From G965195345 sp965277775 (GTDB lineage Bacteria > Pseudomonadota > Gammaproteobacteria > CAKMZV01), in NCBI GenBank assembly GCA_965277775.1, contig OZ255843.1, positions 186,001-250,000 of the forward strand: DNA of 64,000 bases. The letters run 5' to 3'. Below the pieces are notes generated by a model. It saw only the letters and a program-made list of their open reading frames with translations. It did not search any database and was not told the DNA's origin. Shown here piece by piece: positions 45,429-56,500 of the stretch. The translations under genes were made by a program, and so were the position numbers. Within the stretch, counting starts at the first letter, position 1; each line of letters opens with the position of its first letter.

Positions 45429-48400
45429 TTAATACAAATAGACGGTGCCTTCAGAGACTCTACCCCCTGATCCACCAACGACAAGCGTCTGCCCATCATT
45501 GCTCAAATGCACTGAACTACCAAAAAAAGCACCGGTTACATTGGGATTCGATTTTATATAGGCTTGTTGAGCCCAAGTGTTGTTCCTAAATTCAAACACA
45601 TAGACTGCGCCTGAATGAATAGAACTATCGTTATTTTCTGCACCTCCAACGCCTGAAGCAGAACTATCTTCTAAATTCCCCCCAACAGCCAGGGTATTGC
45701 CATCAGCGCTGAGACTCACATCTCGGCCAAAGCGATCATTAACCCCTGTATTGGATGCTTTGATGTACGCTTGTTGCGACCAAGCGCCGCCACTAAAACG
45801 ATATAAATAAGCCGCCCCTGCTTGCGAGACACCACCACTTTGTAACCCATTCACACCCGTTGAGGGACCATCCTCATTTAATGCCGAAACAACCAAGGTA
45901 TTGCCATTGCTGCTTAGACTCAAAGCTTGGCCAAATCTATCACCTGCCTGTGTATTAGAAGCTTTGATATAGGCTTGTTGTGACCAAGCGCTGCCGCTAA
46001 AGCGAAATAAATAAACCGCGCCTGCTCCAGGGGCAGCATTACTGCTCTGTACCCCATCAATGCCCGTTGAGGCACCAGCCTCAGCAGGTGCTGCGACCGC
46101 CAGGGTATTGCCATCCGAGCTGAGACTCACAACCTCGCCAAAATTATCGGATCGACCTGTATTGGATGCTTTGATGAACGCTTGTTGTGACCAAACACCC
46201 CCACTAAAACGGAATACATAAGCTGCCCCTGAATTTACTTCAGAAACGACCGATCGAACGTCATTGACCCCAGTCTGACCAGAATCATTCAAATATTCTC
46301 CCACAGCAAGGGTATTGCCATCACCGCTTAAACTGACAAAGATGCCAAAGTAAACACCGCCTTGTGAAATGGGGGCTTTGATGTACGCTTGTTGGGACCA
46401 AACGCCACCACTGAAGCGGAATACATAGGCAGCTCCGGAATTTGATGCAATATTTAAATCTTGTGCGCCATTGATTCCAGTGGATACGCCTCTTTCGCCA
46501 AATGCGCCCACGGAAAGGATATTGCCATCATCGCTTAGATCTATAGAGGCGCCAAAGTTATCACCATTATCCGCATATAATGCTTTGATGTACGCTTGTT
46601 GGGACCAATCGCTGCCATTGCGACGGAATATATACACCGCCCCGACAAAGTGCGTGCCATTATTATTTTGCACCCCATTAACACCGGTCGATAAACTGAG
46701 CTCATTACTAGCCGCCACCGCTATGGTATTACCATCACCGCTTATACGCACTGATGCACCGAATAAATCACCAATCTCACCATTACTCGCCTGAAGACGA
46801 CCAATCAAGTTGTTCAATTGCGCATTGGTCAAAGCCACCGAATTATGCTGAAATGAAGACCCACACGGCGTTGTGGTGCAAATATTCACCGCATATTGCG
46901 GACCATTCGCCTTAGGAATATAGCGGTGTAAGCTCACTCGCGCTTGTGCGGTGGTCTGCCTAATCATCGTGCTATTCGGACTGACCACCACACCAGTCGT
47001 AGTCAAGTCCACGAACCCCGACTTTCCATCGGGATTACTTCGCAATTGATAATGGGTCGCATTGGACAGCGCACTCCACGCAAAATCTAAGGTTTTAATC
47101 CCCGTGGTTACAGTAAAAATAAAAAAGGGTGCTAAGGTGACGACTATTTGGGTTGAGGTTGTTACCCCAGCCGTATCGGTGGCACTAAGGGTCAGCGTGA
47201 TTGTTGAGGCCCGCGAGTCTGAACGGCTGAGAGTTAGGTTTGTGGTGGCGACGATTGCGCGAACTAAGTTTTGACCCGATGAGACGCTGAAGGGCAAGAT
47301 GCCATCATCCACATCGGAGGCTGATACGTTCAGTACAATTGGAACTGAGCCCAAAGCCACCGTGTGCATTGAGACGGTTATGGTTGGCAAATCATTGACT
47401 GACGTCACGACCACGACAATCTCGGTCGAATCGAATAATCCACCTGAATCAGCCGCGCGCACGGTCAAGGTGGCGGTGCCATGACGATTGCGCATCGGAC
47501 TCAAAGTGATGCCTTGGACGGAGACCACAGTATTAACCAATGGCGTCGATGCAGAGACTGTGGCAGTCAACCGCCCTTGTTCAGCATCGGTGGCCGTGGT
47601 ACCGATGAAAACAACGGTTGTAAAATCCTCTTGTACGTAAATGCGGTTGGTCGAAACACTGATCACGGGTGTTGTGCTTGTGCGCACAATCACATTGACA
47701 GCAATGGTTCTAACCACAGTTGAATTTAATCTATCATTCGCACTGACGGTTAGGGTGGTTTGACCCGAACGCCCTAAAAGGGGACTCAATGTAATGGTAT
47801 TGACCGAAGTGCTAATGCCAACAACTATGCCTGTGGTTGAGACTTGCACTGAAAAAGACAAGGCGCCGTCTTCAACATCCGTGGCGGTCGTGTTAATGAT
47901 GATGGGAACAAATCCACCGACAGTTGAAATGCTATCGCTTGAGATCGATATGGTTGGGGGATCATTCACTGCCCGTACTGTCACCACAACCTCAGTTGAT
48001 ACGGCTTGTTGCGTAGAATCTGTTGCTTGAACCGTCAGTGTAACATTGCCGCTGATATGGGCTATAGGTGTTAGACGAATGGCATCGGTTGTGGTGGTTA
48101 TGGTCAACACGCCAGAAGTAGAGGCTCGCACTGTATAAGGCAAGCGACTACGACTATCGGTCACGGTGGTGCCTATAACAAAGGGCGAAAAATCTTCGTT
48201 AAGTACGATGGTGTTCGTTGACAAAAGCAGAGTGGGTGGCGCATCCACTGTCAATGAAATACCCGCAGTGGTGCTTAAACCATTCACTTGTAAGGTGACC
48301 ACAACCGTTGTTGGTCCATCAAAATTTTGATCAGGTGTGTAAACCATCTCAACGGTTTGAACCCCAGAGCCTTGATAAGTTGAGATAAATCGTACCGTGC

Positions 48401-51400
48401 CCCCACCTGTATCCGTATAAGACCAATGAGCTGTGTTTATCGCATCCCCGTTCAAGTCAAAACCAGTCAAGTTCACGGTGGAAGATGAGCTGCTCAATAG
48501 GACAATGGACGGTTTCGGCATCATAGAAACTGGATTTAGGCCTTGAGGAAATTCATAAAGTGCATGACGAGAGTGCTGGTCACCAGAATCATTTACCAGG
48601 TAAAACCCCTGTACCCCTTGAGCATAAATCGTCCAATTAAATACGGAGGGGCGGGATGATTCTCTATTGGCAATCAACCCAGCAGCAGAATTCCAATGCA
48701 CATTGTAATGACCTGGATAGACCGTGACACTACCAGTGGTATTGACAGTGGTACTAACAAAACCATAGGCGACGGTGCTGTTATTTGCTACCCAAGACAG
48801 CTCACCTGGAAAAGAGAGCTGTGGTAAAACCAATCCAACCCAAGACTCATTAATAATTATTGGATTTGTGGGTGCATTGACAAAATTGAACTCTTCAACC
48901 GTATTTATGTTGATCAAATGACCACCCAAAGCCTTAGCCTCTGGCAAAAACGACGTAATCGCTTGGGCGGTCCTCACTGAATTGGCGTAAAGGTGACCCC
49001 CATACACGCTTAGGTTTGCTATTTTAGTGCTGGCATAAGCAACGACCGGAGGTTTAGCCACTGGATTGACTTGAACCACAATGGTTTGTTGCGACGTGCT
49101 AAAACGACTCAGGTCAGACAGCTGCAGAGTCAGGGTGGCCGTACCTGTACGACCTGGGACAATGGTAAAATACAACTGCGCTGTTTGCGGGGTTGAACCA
49201 ATGCTGTCTGTGGTCATAACGGCATTGGTGCTAAAACTGACCACGGGGACGGGGTTGGTGGAAAATATTGGGTCGCCACTGTGCGTCACACGCCATTGTA
49301 AATCGCTCGTATCAGTCGTCCCTACAAGGACTTGAGGGCTAATGTTGCTGATTCTCAGTTGATGACGGATGGTCTGCGTACTATTCTGAGTCAAGACGAC
49401 TGTATTTGTAGGCAAAGTAAACCTTGGTGCCGACGAAATAAATCTAATCCTTGTCGGAGTGGTAGATACACTATTTACTGTCAGTTGTACATAAACTTCT
49501 GTAAATCCACTAGCGTCTGAAGGAAAGGTAAATACCAGATTCCTCCTATGAATCCCTGGTCTGAGCGTTCGGCTAGGATTATCCAAGCTCGCCGTTCCTG
49601 AGCCAATTTGCGATAAGGACCAATCTGATGGAAATATATTTTGACCATTCAAATCATAACCAACCAAGGGGATGCTGACACTTGCACCTGCACTTAAATA
49701 TACAGTCTCTGGAGGGGATGCAATACCTTGGGGAAATTCATAAAGTGCAGGACGACTTGTTTGGTCTCCCCCGTCCCCTAATAAGGAAAATCGCTCGGTT
49801 GGAGGACCGGAATAGTACGTCCAATTAAATACAGAGGGGCGGGATGTTTGTCTGTTGGAAATCAACCCGTCTGAGTCCCAACTTAGGGGATAGTGGCCTG
49901 GATAGACCGTGATACTGCCCGTGGTATTGACAGTGGTACTAACAAAACCATAGGCGACGGTGCTGTTGTTCGTCACCCAAGACAGCGCACCAGGGAAGGA
50001 TTGTTGCGGTAAAACCAAGCCAAACCAAGCAGTATTAGTGACCAAGCCACTGCCAACTGAACGCACAAAATTGAATTCTTCTATTGAATTGATATTGATC
50101 AAATGTCCACCCAGAGTTCTTGCTTGTGACAAAAACGAATCAATTGATCGTGCTGTTGTCGATGAATTGGCGTACAAACGACCACCATGGTAAGCAATGT
50201 TCTGAATATTTGGGCTATGGTGACCAATGCCAACGGGTACATTTTCAGTGGTGACGCGAACCTCTAGTGTTTGTTGGGACAAAACTATTGCCGCCTGATT
50301 CGTGAGTTGCACCGTCAAGGTGGCCGTACCTGTGCGACCTGGGGCAATGGTGAAATACAATTGGGCTGTTTGGGCAATAGCATTCAATGTGGTTTCAGTC
50401 ACGACTGCTGTGGTGGAAAAACTGACTAAGGGTGCTGGATTAGTTGAAAAGATAGCATCTCCACCAATGGAAACAGCAAATTGAGCCCTGATGTTCTCAT
50501 TGCCTGGATTGCTGATGCTCACATTTTGTACATTACGATTGAGTTGATTTCCAAAGGCCGATAAGCTGACAACAGAGGTCGATAGGGTCAATGATATGGG
50601 GTTGAAAACGGAGTTGACCACAACCACAATCTCAGTAGAATCAAATTGGCCACCCGCATCGGCTGCACGGACGGTCAATGTGGTCGTGCCATTGAGGTTG
50701 GTAATGGCCGTTAAAGTGATGTTGCTTTGACCATTGCTCAGTGGGGATATAGCAACATCCACCAGGTGTGAAGCCGAACTAACAAAGAGATTTACTCGAT
50801 CACCATCAGCATCTGTGGCCGTGATTGCAATGACCACAGGGGTTGTAAAACTTTCTTGTACGATGATGCGATTGGTCGAAACAGTCAACACAGGTGTCGA
50901 GCTACTTGACAAAACTGACACATTAACAGCAATGGTTTGGCTAGCTGACAAGCCATCACGGTCGGTTGTACGGACCGTTAAGATGGTTTGACCTGAACCA
51001 CCGGGTACTGCATTCAAAACAATGGCATTGGCTGATGTCGTCACTCTGACCACACCGAAGATTGAGGCTTCCACAATAAAGGTCAACGGGCCTTGCTCAA
51101 CATCGTTGGCTGTCACACCAATGGTGATGGCCGAAAATCCAGCACTGGTTGATATATTGTTAGTCGTAAGGATGATTGTTGGGGTGTCATTCACTGCAAC
51201 GACCTGCACCACCACTTGAGTTGAGACGCTGACCATACCGTCATTAACTGAAATGGTTAAAGTGGTTTGGCCATTGGCATGAGCGATTCTCGACACACGA
51301 ACACTTGAAGCTAAGGTTGTGACAGAGACGACCCCAGTTCTGGATTCACTCACGCTTATAGTCAGTGTGTCACCCTCGATATCACGACCAATGACTACAA

Positions 51401-52841
51401 TTGAAAAGGGGGAGGCAAAATCCTCTGAGAGTGTTAAAGATGTGGTTGTAATGGCGACTATAGTGGGAGGGTCATTGATCATGAGCACCGTCACGGCAAC
51501 TTGGGTTGTGACAGTGAGTTGACCATCACTAACAGCAATGGTTAAGGTGGTTTGACCAGAAGCATTGGCAATACTCGAAACAAAGACGCCTGTCACTGAA
51601 GTCGTTACATTGATCACCCCTAAGTTGGATTGAGTCACGTTTATAACTTGTGCATCTCCATCAACATTCATCACTGTAACAACGGATTGAATGCTTGCAA
51701 AGTCCTCATTGAATACCAAGGCATTGGTTGGGACAGTTAAGATGGGTGGATCATTGACCGCCCTGATAACCACGACCATCTCAACAGTAGTCGATTGTCC
51801 ACCTACATCAGTTGCACGAACGGTCAAGGTTGTGGTGCCATTGCGATTGCTCACCGATGATAATGTAATGCGACCCCTATTGTTGGAAACAACAGATGAA
51901 ACCGCATTCACAAGATTTGTGGCTGAACTTATTGAGAGGGTTATTGCACCACCATCAGCATCGGTCGCCGTGGCTGTGATCACCACAGAGGAGGTAAAAT
52001 CTTCTAGCACAATGATACGATTGGTCGAAATCATCAGCTCAGGTGGGGTACTGGAGCGAATGGTCACATCAACAGCGATTGTTTGCGTGACAGTTAACCC
52101 CGCATTATCAGAAACCCTGACGGTTAAGATGGTTTGACCTGACACACCAGTAATGGCATCCAAGAGAATGGCATTCGCCAATGTATTCACTCTGACCACA
52201 CCTAAGGTTGAGGCTTCCACAGTAAAGGCCAAAGTGCCTTGCTCAACATCGTGGGCTGTAACACCAATGGTAATCGGAGCAAATCCACCCAGGGTTGAGA
52301 TACTGCTACTTGTCACTGTTAAAGTTGGCGTATCGTTGATAGCATTCACCGTCACAACCACCTGAGTTGAAGCAATAAGATTACCATCGCTGGCGGAAAT
52401 GGTTAAGGTGGTTCGACCAAAAGCATTGGCTATGTTCGATATGGAGACGCCATTAACTGAAGCGTTTACTCTGACCACGCCTGTAGAGGATTGATTGACC
52501 GTTAGTGATGACGCATTAATTACAGTCGCAATTGATTGTACTGTGGCAAAATCTTCATTGAATGTCAAACGGCTACTCGAAACCGAAAAAGTGGGCGTTG
52601 TGTTCGCGTTAATCGATGGAGTCGTTCCAGCGGCAGTGCCGCCGCCTCCACCACCACAAGCGGACAGAAATACCGATAGCATGATGGTCGTACTGATTGC
52701 ATAGAGTGCTCGGCGATTCGTCTTAATTATTGCGTCTTTAATATGATTCATTGTCACGAATTTAAACAAACTGACAGCGTGATTGTGCAAAAATCGCTTA
52801 ACAGCGGATTGAGTGAATAATAATATGCTCTTTTTTATCAT
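45429..52841 (-). CDS. Large surface lipoprotein with two lectin-like modules and FG-GAP_2 propeller
   Basis: A 2,470-residue member of the family. The lipobox LSVFLSAC has its Cys at about 62; an internal ATG at 52751 (Met 31) would give a normal signal peptide starting MNHIKDAIIKTNRRALYAI, so the first 30 residues may not be translated. Six glycines follow the Cys. About eight cadherin/Ig-like repeats with VNDPPTL/VNDTPTL linkers precede two lectin-like modules (GGHLININ near 913 and 1308), more Ig-like repeats, an Fn3-like domain (about 1,917, GIKTLDFAWSALSNATHYQL) and a seven-blade propeller from about 2,025 to the C-terminal GTVYLY. The first about 360 residues are almost the same as in the two short members. 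Predicted outer-surface lipoprotein with adhesive or glycan-binding role (inferred). Confidence 0.88.
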   Translation of the reverse strand: MIKKSILLFTQSAVKRFLHNHAVSLFKFVTMNHIKDAIIKTNRRALYAISTTIMLSVFLSACGGGGGGTAAGTTPSINANTTPTFSVSSSRLTFNEDFATVQSIATVINASSLTVNQSSTGVVRVNASVNGVSISNIANAFGRTTLTISASDGNLIASTQVVVTVNAINDTPTLTVTSSSISTLGGFAPITIGVTAHDVEQGTLAFTVEASTLGVVRVNTLANAILLDAITGVSGQTILTVRVSDNAGLTVTQTIAVDVTIRSSTPPELMISTNRIIVLEDFTSSVVITATATDADGGAITLSISSATNLVNAVSSVVSNNRGRITLSSVSNRNGTTTLTVRATDVGGQSTTVEMVVVIRAVNDPPILTVPTNALVFNEDFASIQSVVTVMNVDGDAQVINVTQSNLGVINVTTSVTGVFVSSIANASGQTTLTIAVSDGQLTVTTQVAVTVLMINDPPTIVAITTTSLTLSEDFASPFSIVVIGRDIEGDTLTISVSESRTGVVSVTTLASSVRVSRIAHANGQTTLTISVNDGMVSVSTQVVVQVVAVNDTPTIILTTNNISTSAGFSAITIGVTANDVEQGPLTFIVEASIFGVVRVTTSANAIVLNAVPGGSGQTILTVRTTDRDGLSASQTIAVNVSVLSSSSTPVLTVSTNRIIVQESFTTPVVIAITATDADGDRVNLFVSSASHLVDVAISPLSNGQSNITLTAITNLNGTTTLTVRAADAGGQFDSTEIVVVVNSVFNPISLTLSTSVVSLSAFGNQLNRNVQNVSISNPGNENIRAQFAVSIGGDAIFSTNPAPLVSFSTTAVVTETTLNAIAQTAQLYFTIAPGRTGTATLTVQLTNQAAIVLSQQTLEVRVTTENVPVGIGHHSPNIQNIAYHGGRLYANSSTTARSIDSFLSQARTLGGHLININSIEEFNFVRSVGSGLVTNTAWFGLVLPQQSFPGALSWVTNNSTVAYGFVSTTVNTTGSITVYPGHYPLSWDSDGLISNRQTSRPSVFNWTYYSGPPTERFSLLGDGGDQTSRPALYEFPQGIASPPETVYLSAGASVSIPLVGYDLNGQNIFPSDWSLSQIGSGTASLDNPSRTLRPGIHRRNLVFTFPSDASGFTEVYVQLTVNSVSTTPTRIRFISSAPRFTLPTNTVVLTQNSTQTIRHQLRISNISPQVLVGTTDTSDLQWRVTHSGDPIFSTNPVPVVSFSTNAVMTTDSIGSTPQTAQLYFTIVPGRTGTATLTLQLSDLSRFSTSQQTIVVQVNPVAKPPVVAYASTKIANLSVYGGHLYANSVRTAQAITSFLPEAKALGGHLININTVEEFNFVNAPTNPIIINESWVGLVLPQLSFPGELSWVANNSTVAYGFVSTTVNTTGSVTVYPGHYNVHWNSAAGLIANRESSRPSVFNWTIYAQGVQGFYLVNDSGDQHSRHALYEFPQGLNPVSMMPKPSIVLLSSSSSTVNLTGFDLNGDAINTAHWSYTDTGGGTVRFISTYQGSGVQTVEMVYTPDQNFDGPTTVVVTLQVNGLSTTAGISLTVDAPPTLLLSTNTIVLNEDFSPFVIGTTVTDSRSRLPYTVRASTSGVLTITTTTDAIRLTPIAHISGNVTLTVQATDSTQQAVSTEVVVTVRAVNDPPTISISSDSISTVGGFVPIIINTTATDVEDGALSFSVQVSTTGIVVGISTSVNTITLSPLLGRSGQTTLTVSANDRLNSTVVRTIAVNVIVRTSTTPVISVSTNRIYVQEDFTTVVFIGTTATDAEQGRLTATVSASTPLVNTVVSVQGITLSPMRNRHGTATLTVRAADSGGLFDSTEIVVVVTSVNDLPTITVSMHTVALGSVPIVLNVSASDVDDGILPFSVSSGQNLVRAIVATTNLTLSRSDSRASTITLTLSATDTAGVTTSTQIVVTLAPFFIFTVTTGIKTLDFAWSALSNATHYQLRSNPDGKSGFVDLTTTGVVVSPNSTMIRQTTAQARVSLHRYIPKANGPQYAVNICTTTPCGSSFQHNSVALTNAQLNNLIGRLQASNGEIGDLFGASVRISGDGNTIAVAASNELSLSTGVNGVQNNNGTHFVGAVYIFRRNGSDWSQQAYIKALYADNGDNFGASIDLSDDGNILSVGAFGERGVSTGINGAQDLNIASNSGAAYVFRFSGGVWSQQAYIKAPISQGGVYFGIFVSLSGDGNTLAVGEYLNDSGQTGVNDVRSVVSEVNSGAAYVFRFSGGVWSQQAFIKASNTGRSDNFGEVVSLSSDGNTLAVAAPAEAGASTGIDGVQSSNAAPGAGAVYLFRFSGSAWSQQAYIKASNTQAGDRFGQALSLSSNGNTLVVSALNEDGPSTGVNGLQSGGVSQAGAAYLYRFSGGAWSQQAYIKASNTGVNDRFGRDVSLSADGNTLAVGGNLEDSSASGVGGAENNDSSIHSGAVYVFEFRNNTWAQQAYIKSNPNVTGAFFGSSVHLSNDGQTLVVGGSGGRVSEGTVYLY

Positions 52842-52888
52842 ATTGAACCTGTGATTTTTAAGTATTGGACATTTAACAGGATACCCCT

Positions 52889-52932
52889 ACGTGTAGATGA
52901 TTGTACTAATACGTGTAGATGATTGTACTAAA
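52889..52932. repeat. 22-bp tandem duplication upstream of the 2,470-residue gene
   Basis: ACGTGTAGATGATTGTACTA occurs at 52889 and again at 52911, a 22-bp period in the leader of this gene. The two short paralogues have the element only once (for example near 56750), so the second copy arose after the gene duplication. Confidence 0.8.
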
Positions 52933-53009
52933 TTATGAATGAGAAATACATTTAATCTAAATGATATTGTCGGAATGTTGCTAGTTTTGGGGCGACCCAT
53001 TATTGTTTT

Positions 53010-53562
53010 TTAACTGGGTGTAGGGAACGACAGGGTTAAAAGGGCGTCTAACAGCGCGATGAAGGCTTTGGGTTTTTCTGCATGAACCCAGTGACCTGCG
53101 CCTTCTACGGTGTGTAAGGTGGCTTTGGGGAAATGCTTTTCAATGATTGCTATATCTTGGTCACGAACATAGCCCGATAAAGCGCCACGACCATTGCCCA
53201 GCCCCTCTTGCATCAATCGCTTGATGAAAACTTTTCATCAAAAACTGACGGATTGAATTTTCTTGAATATAAGGTTCTAATGCGGCTCCAATCGTTTTTC
53301 TATTGAGCTGTTGCTTCAAATCAACGGCGACCAGTCCCTTTAAAAGATCCTCAAAACGTCCATCGTTCAACCGTGGCGCAATTTCTATAACGATAAGATG
53401 TGATACTTGCTCTGGGTGTTTGCAAGCCATACGCATCGCTGTTTTTCTGCCTAAGGAATGACCAATCATGACCACTGGCTCACCCAAATTTTCAACATAA
53501 GCGGCGACTTGTTCAGCAAAAAATGGGAAATCCATGCCATCGTAGCGCACAGAAAGATTCAC
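53010..53562 (-). pseudogene. Truncated, frameshifted copy of the ybfF-like esterase (copy 3)
   Basis: Homologous to the intact esterase at 60705-61484 but lacking its first about 53 codons; homology starts at RYDGMDFPFFAEQ. The Ser motif reads GHSLGRK, with Gly to Arg after the nucleophile elbow. After AGQWSWRF the sequence skips 101 bp present in the intact gene, causing a frameshift; the rest (ALSGYVRDQDIAIIEKHFP, GAGHWVHAEKP) is in another frame. Not a working enzyme. Confidence 0.88.
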
Positions 53563-56500
53563 CCTATGTGCTTATTCTGCAAATGATTAAGCGCGTTTGA
53601 CAAGGACCTGCCTGTGCAAAATCTGAATTTGATTAAATGGGTGAGAACATTTAATACAAATATACGGCGCCTCTACTGCCGGCTTCATTTTCTACACCAA
53701 CGGCAAGCGTATGCCCATCATTGCTAAAACTCACTGAACCGCCAAAATAACTATTGGTTACACTGGGATTCGATTTTATATAAGATTGTTGAGCCCAAGT
53801 ACCGTTCCTAAATTCAAACACATAGACTGCGCCTGAATTAGTAGCATCGTCATTATTTTCAGCGCCTCCAACGCCTGAAGCCAAACCATCTTCAAAATCT
53901 GCCCCAACAGCCAGGGTATTGCCATCAGCGCTGAGACTCACAGCTTCGCCAAAAAAATCATTAGTTCCTGAATTGGATGCTTTGATGTACGCTTGTTGGG
54001 ACCAAACACCACCACTGAAGCGAAATAGATACACCGCCCCTGTACTAGTCGAGTTATCATCCTGCAACCCATTAACGCCCGTTGAGGAGCCATCCTCGTT
54101 TATTGCCCCAACAGCCAAGGTATTGCCATTGCTGCTTAGACTCACAGAATGGCCAAATTCAGCGTCTACCTGTGTATTAGATGCTTTAATATACGCTTGT
54201 TGTGTCCAAACGCCGCCGCTAAAGCGAAATAAGTAAGCGGCGCCTGATCTCTTGGCACCATCACTCTGCAACCCATTAATGCCTGTTGATGAGCCATTCT
54301 CTTGTCTTGCCCCAACGGCCAAGGTATTGCCATTGCTGCTTAGACTCACAGAATAGCCAAATCTAATGGTTAAACTTGTATTTGTTGCTTTAATAAAGGC
54401 TTGTTGGGACCAAACGCCGCCACTAAAACGGAATACATACGCTGCCCCTGAAAAAGGAAAATTAGCGACCGATCGAACGTCATTGACCCCAGTATTACCT
54501 AAAGCATTGCTAGGTTCTCCCACAGCAAGGGTGTTGCCATCACCGCTTAAACTCACAGAGCTGCCAAATTGTGCGTTGCTTTGTAAATTTGGTGCTTTGA
54601 TATACACTTGTTGGGACCAAGCGCCACCACTGAAGCGGAATACATAGACAGCTCCAGAATCTGATGTGTTATTTAAATCCTGTTGGCCATTGATTCCTGT
54701 GGACCCACCGCTTTCGCCATCTGCGCCCACGGCAAGGGTATTACCATCATCGCTTAGATACACAGAGCCGCCAAAGGCATCATCCATACCCGCATTTGAT
54801 GCTTTGATGTACGCTTGTTGGGACCAAACGCCGCCATTGCGACGGAATATATACACAGCCCCCACATATCGAGCACTATTATCATTTTGTGCCCCATTGA
54901 CACCTGTCGATAAACTTTGCTCCCCAGGAGCCCCCACCGCAAGGGTATTACCATCACCACTTATATTCACTGATCTGCCGAAATAATCAAAAGCATCAAC
55001 ATTGCTTGCCTGGAGGCGACCAATCAAGCTGTTCAATTGCGCATTGGTCAAAGCCACCGAGTTGTGCAGAAATGAAGACCCACACGGCGTTGTGGTGCAA
55101 ACATTCACCGCATATTGCGGATTACTCGCCCTAGGAATATAATGGCGTAAGCTCACCAGAGCTTGTGCTGTGGTCTGCCTAATCATCGTGCTATTAGGAC
55201 TGACCACGACACCTGTCGTAGTCAAGTCCACAAACCCCGAATTGCCATCGGGATTACTTCGCAATTGATAATGGGTCGCATTGGGCAGCGCACTCCAATT
55301 AAAATCTAGAGTTTTTATACCCGTGGTTACAGTAAAAAATGGTGATAGGGTGACGGTAATAACGGTTGACGTTGTTGCCCCAGCCGTATCGGTTGTTCTG
55401 AGGGTCAGCATGATTGAAGAGACCCGCGAGTCTAAACGGCTTATGGTTAAGTTTGTGGTGGTGACGGTTGCGCGAACTAAGTTTTGACCCGATGATACGC
55501 TGAAAGCTAAGATGCCATCCTCTAAATCGGAAGCTGATACGTTCAGTACAATCGGAACTGAACCCAAAGTCACCGTGTCCATTGAGACGGTTATGGTTGG
55601 CGTATCATTGACTGACGTCACGACCACGACCATCTCAACAGTAGTCGATTGTCCACCTACATCAGTTGCACGAACGGTCAAGGTTGTGGTGCCATTGCGA
55701 TTGCTCACCGATGATAATGTAATGCGACCCCTATTGTTGGAAACAACAGATGAAACCGCATTCACAAGATTTGTGGCTGAACTTATTGAGAGGGTTATTG
55801 CACCACCATCAGCATCGGTCGCCGTGGCTGTGATCACCACAGAGGAGGTAAAATCTTCTAGCACAATGATACGATTGGTCGAAATCATCAGCTCAGGTGG
55901 GATACTGGAGCGAATGGTCACATCAACAGCGATTGTTTGCGTGACAGTTAACCCCGCATTATCAGAAACCCTGACGGTTAAGATGGTTTGACCTGACACA
56001 CCAGTAATGGCATCCAAGAGAATGGCATTCGCCAATGTATTCACTCTGACCACACCTAAGGTTGAGGCTTCCACAGTAAAGGTCAAAGTGCCTTGCTCAA
56101 CATCGTGGGCTGTAATACCAATGGTAATCGGAGCAAATCCACCCAGGGTTGAGATACTGCTACTTGTCACTGTTAAAGTTGGCGTATCGTTGATAGCATT
56201 CACCGTCACAACCACCTGAGTTGAAGCAATAAGATTACCATTGCTGGCGGAAATGGTTAAGGTGGTTCGACCAAAAGCATTGGCTATGTTCGATATGGAG
56301 ACGCCATTAACTGAAGCGTTTACTCTGACCACGCCTGTAGAGGATTGATTGACTGTTAAAACGCTTGCATCACGTACAGTGGCAATCGACTGCGTTGGGA
56401 CAAAATCTTCATTGAATGTCAAACGGCTACTCGAAACCGAAAAAGTGGGCGTTGTGTTCGCGTTAATCGATGGAGTCGTTCCAGCGGCAGTGCCGCCGCC

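Noticed and set aside
55512..55991. 159-codon plus-strand frame, found again at 59357-59836
   Set aside because: Its duplication follows the duplicated lipoprotein genes on the other strand; no start signals.
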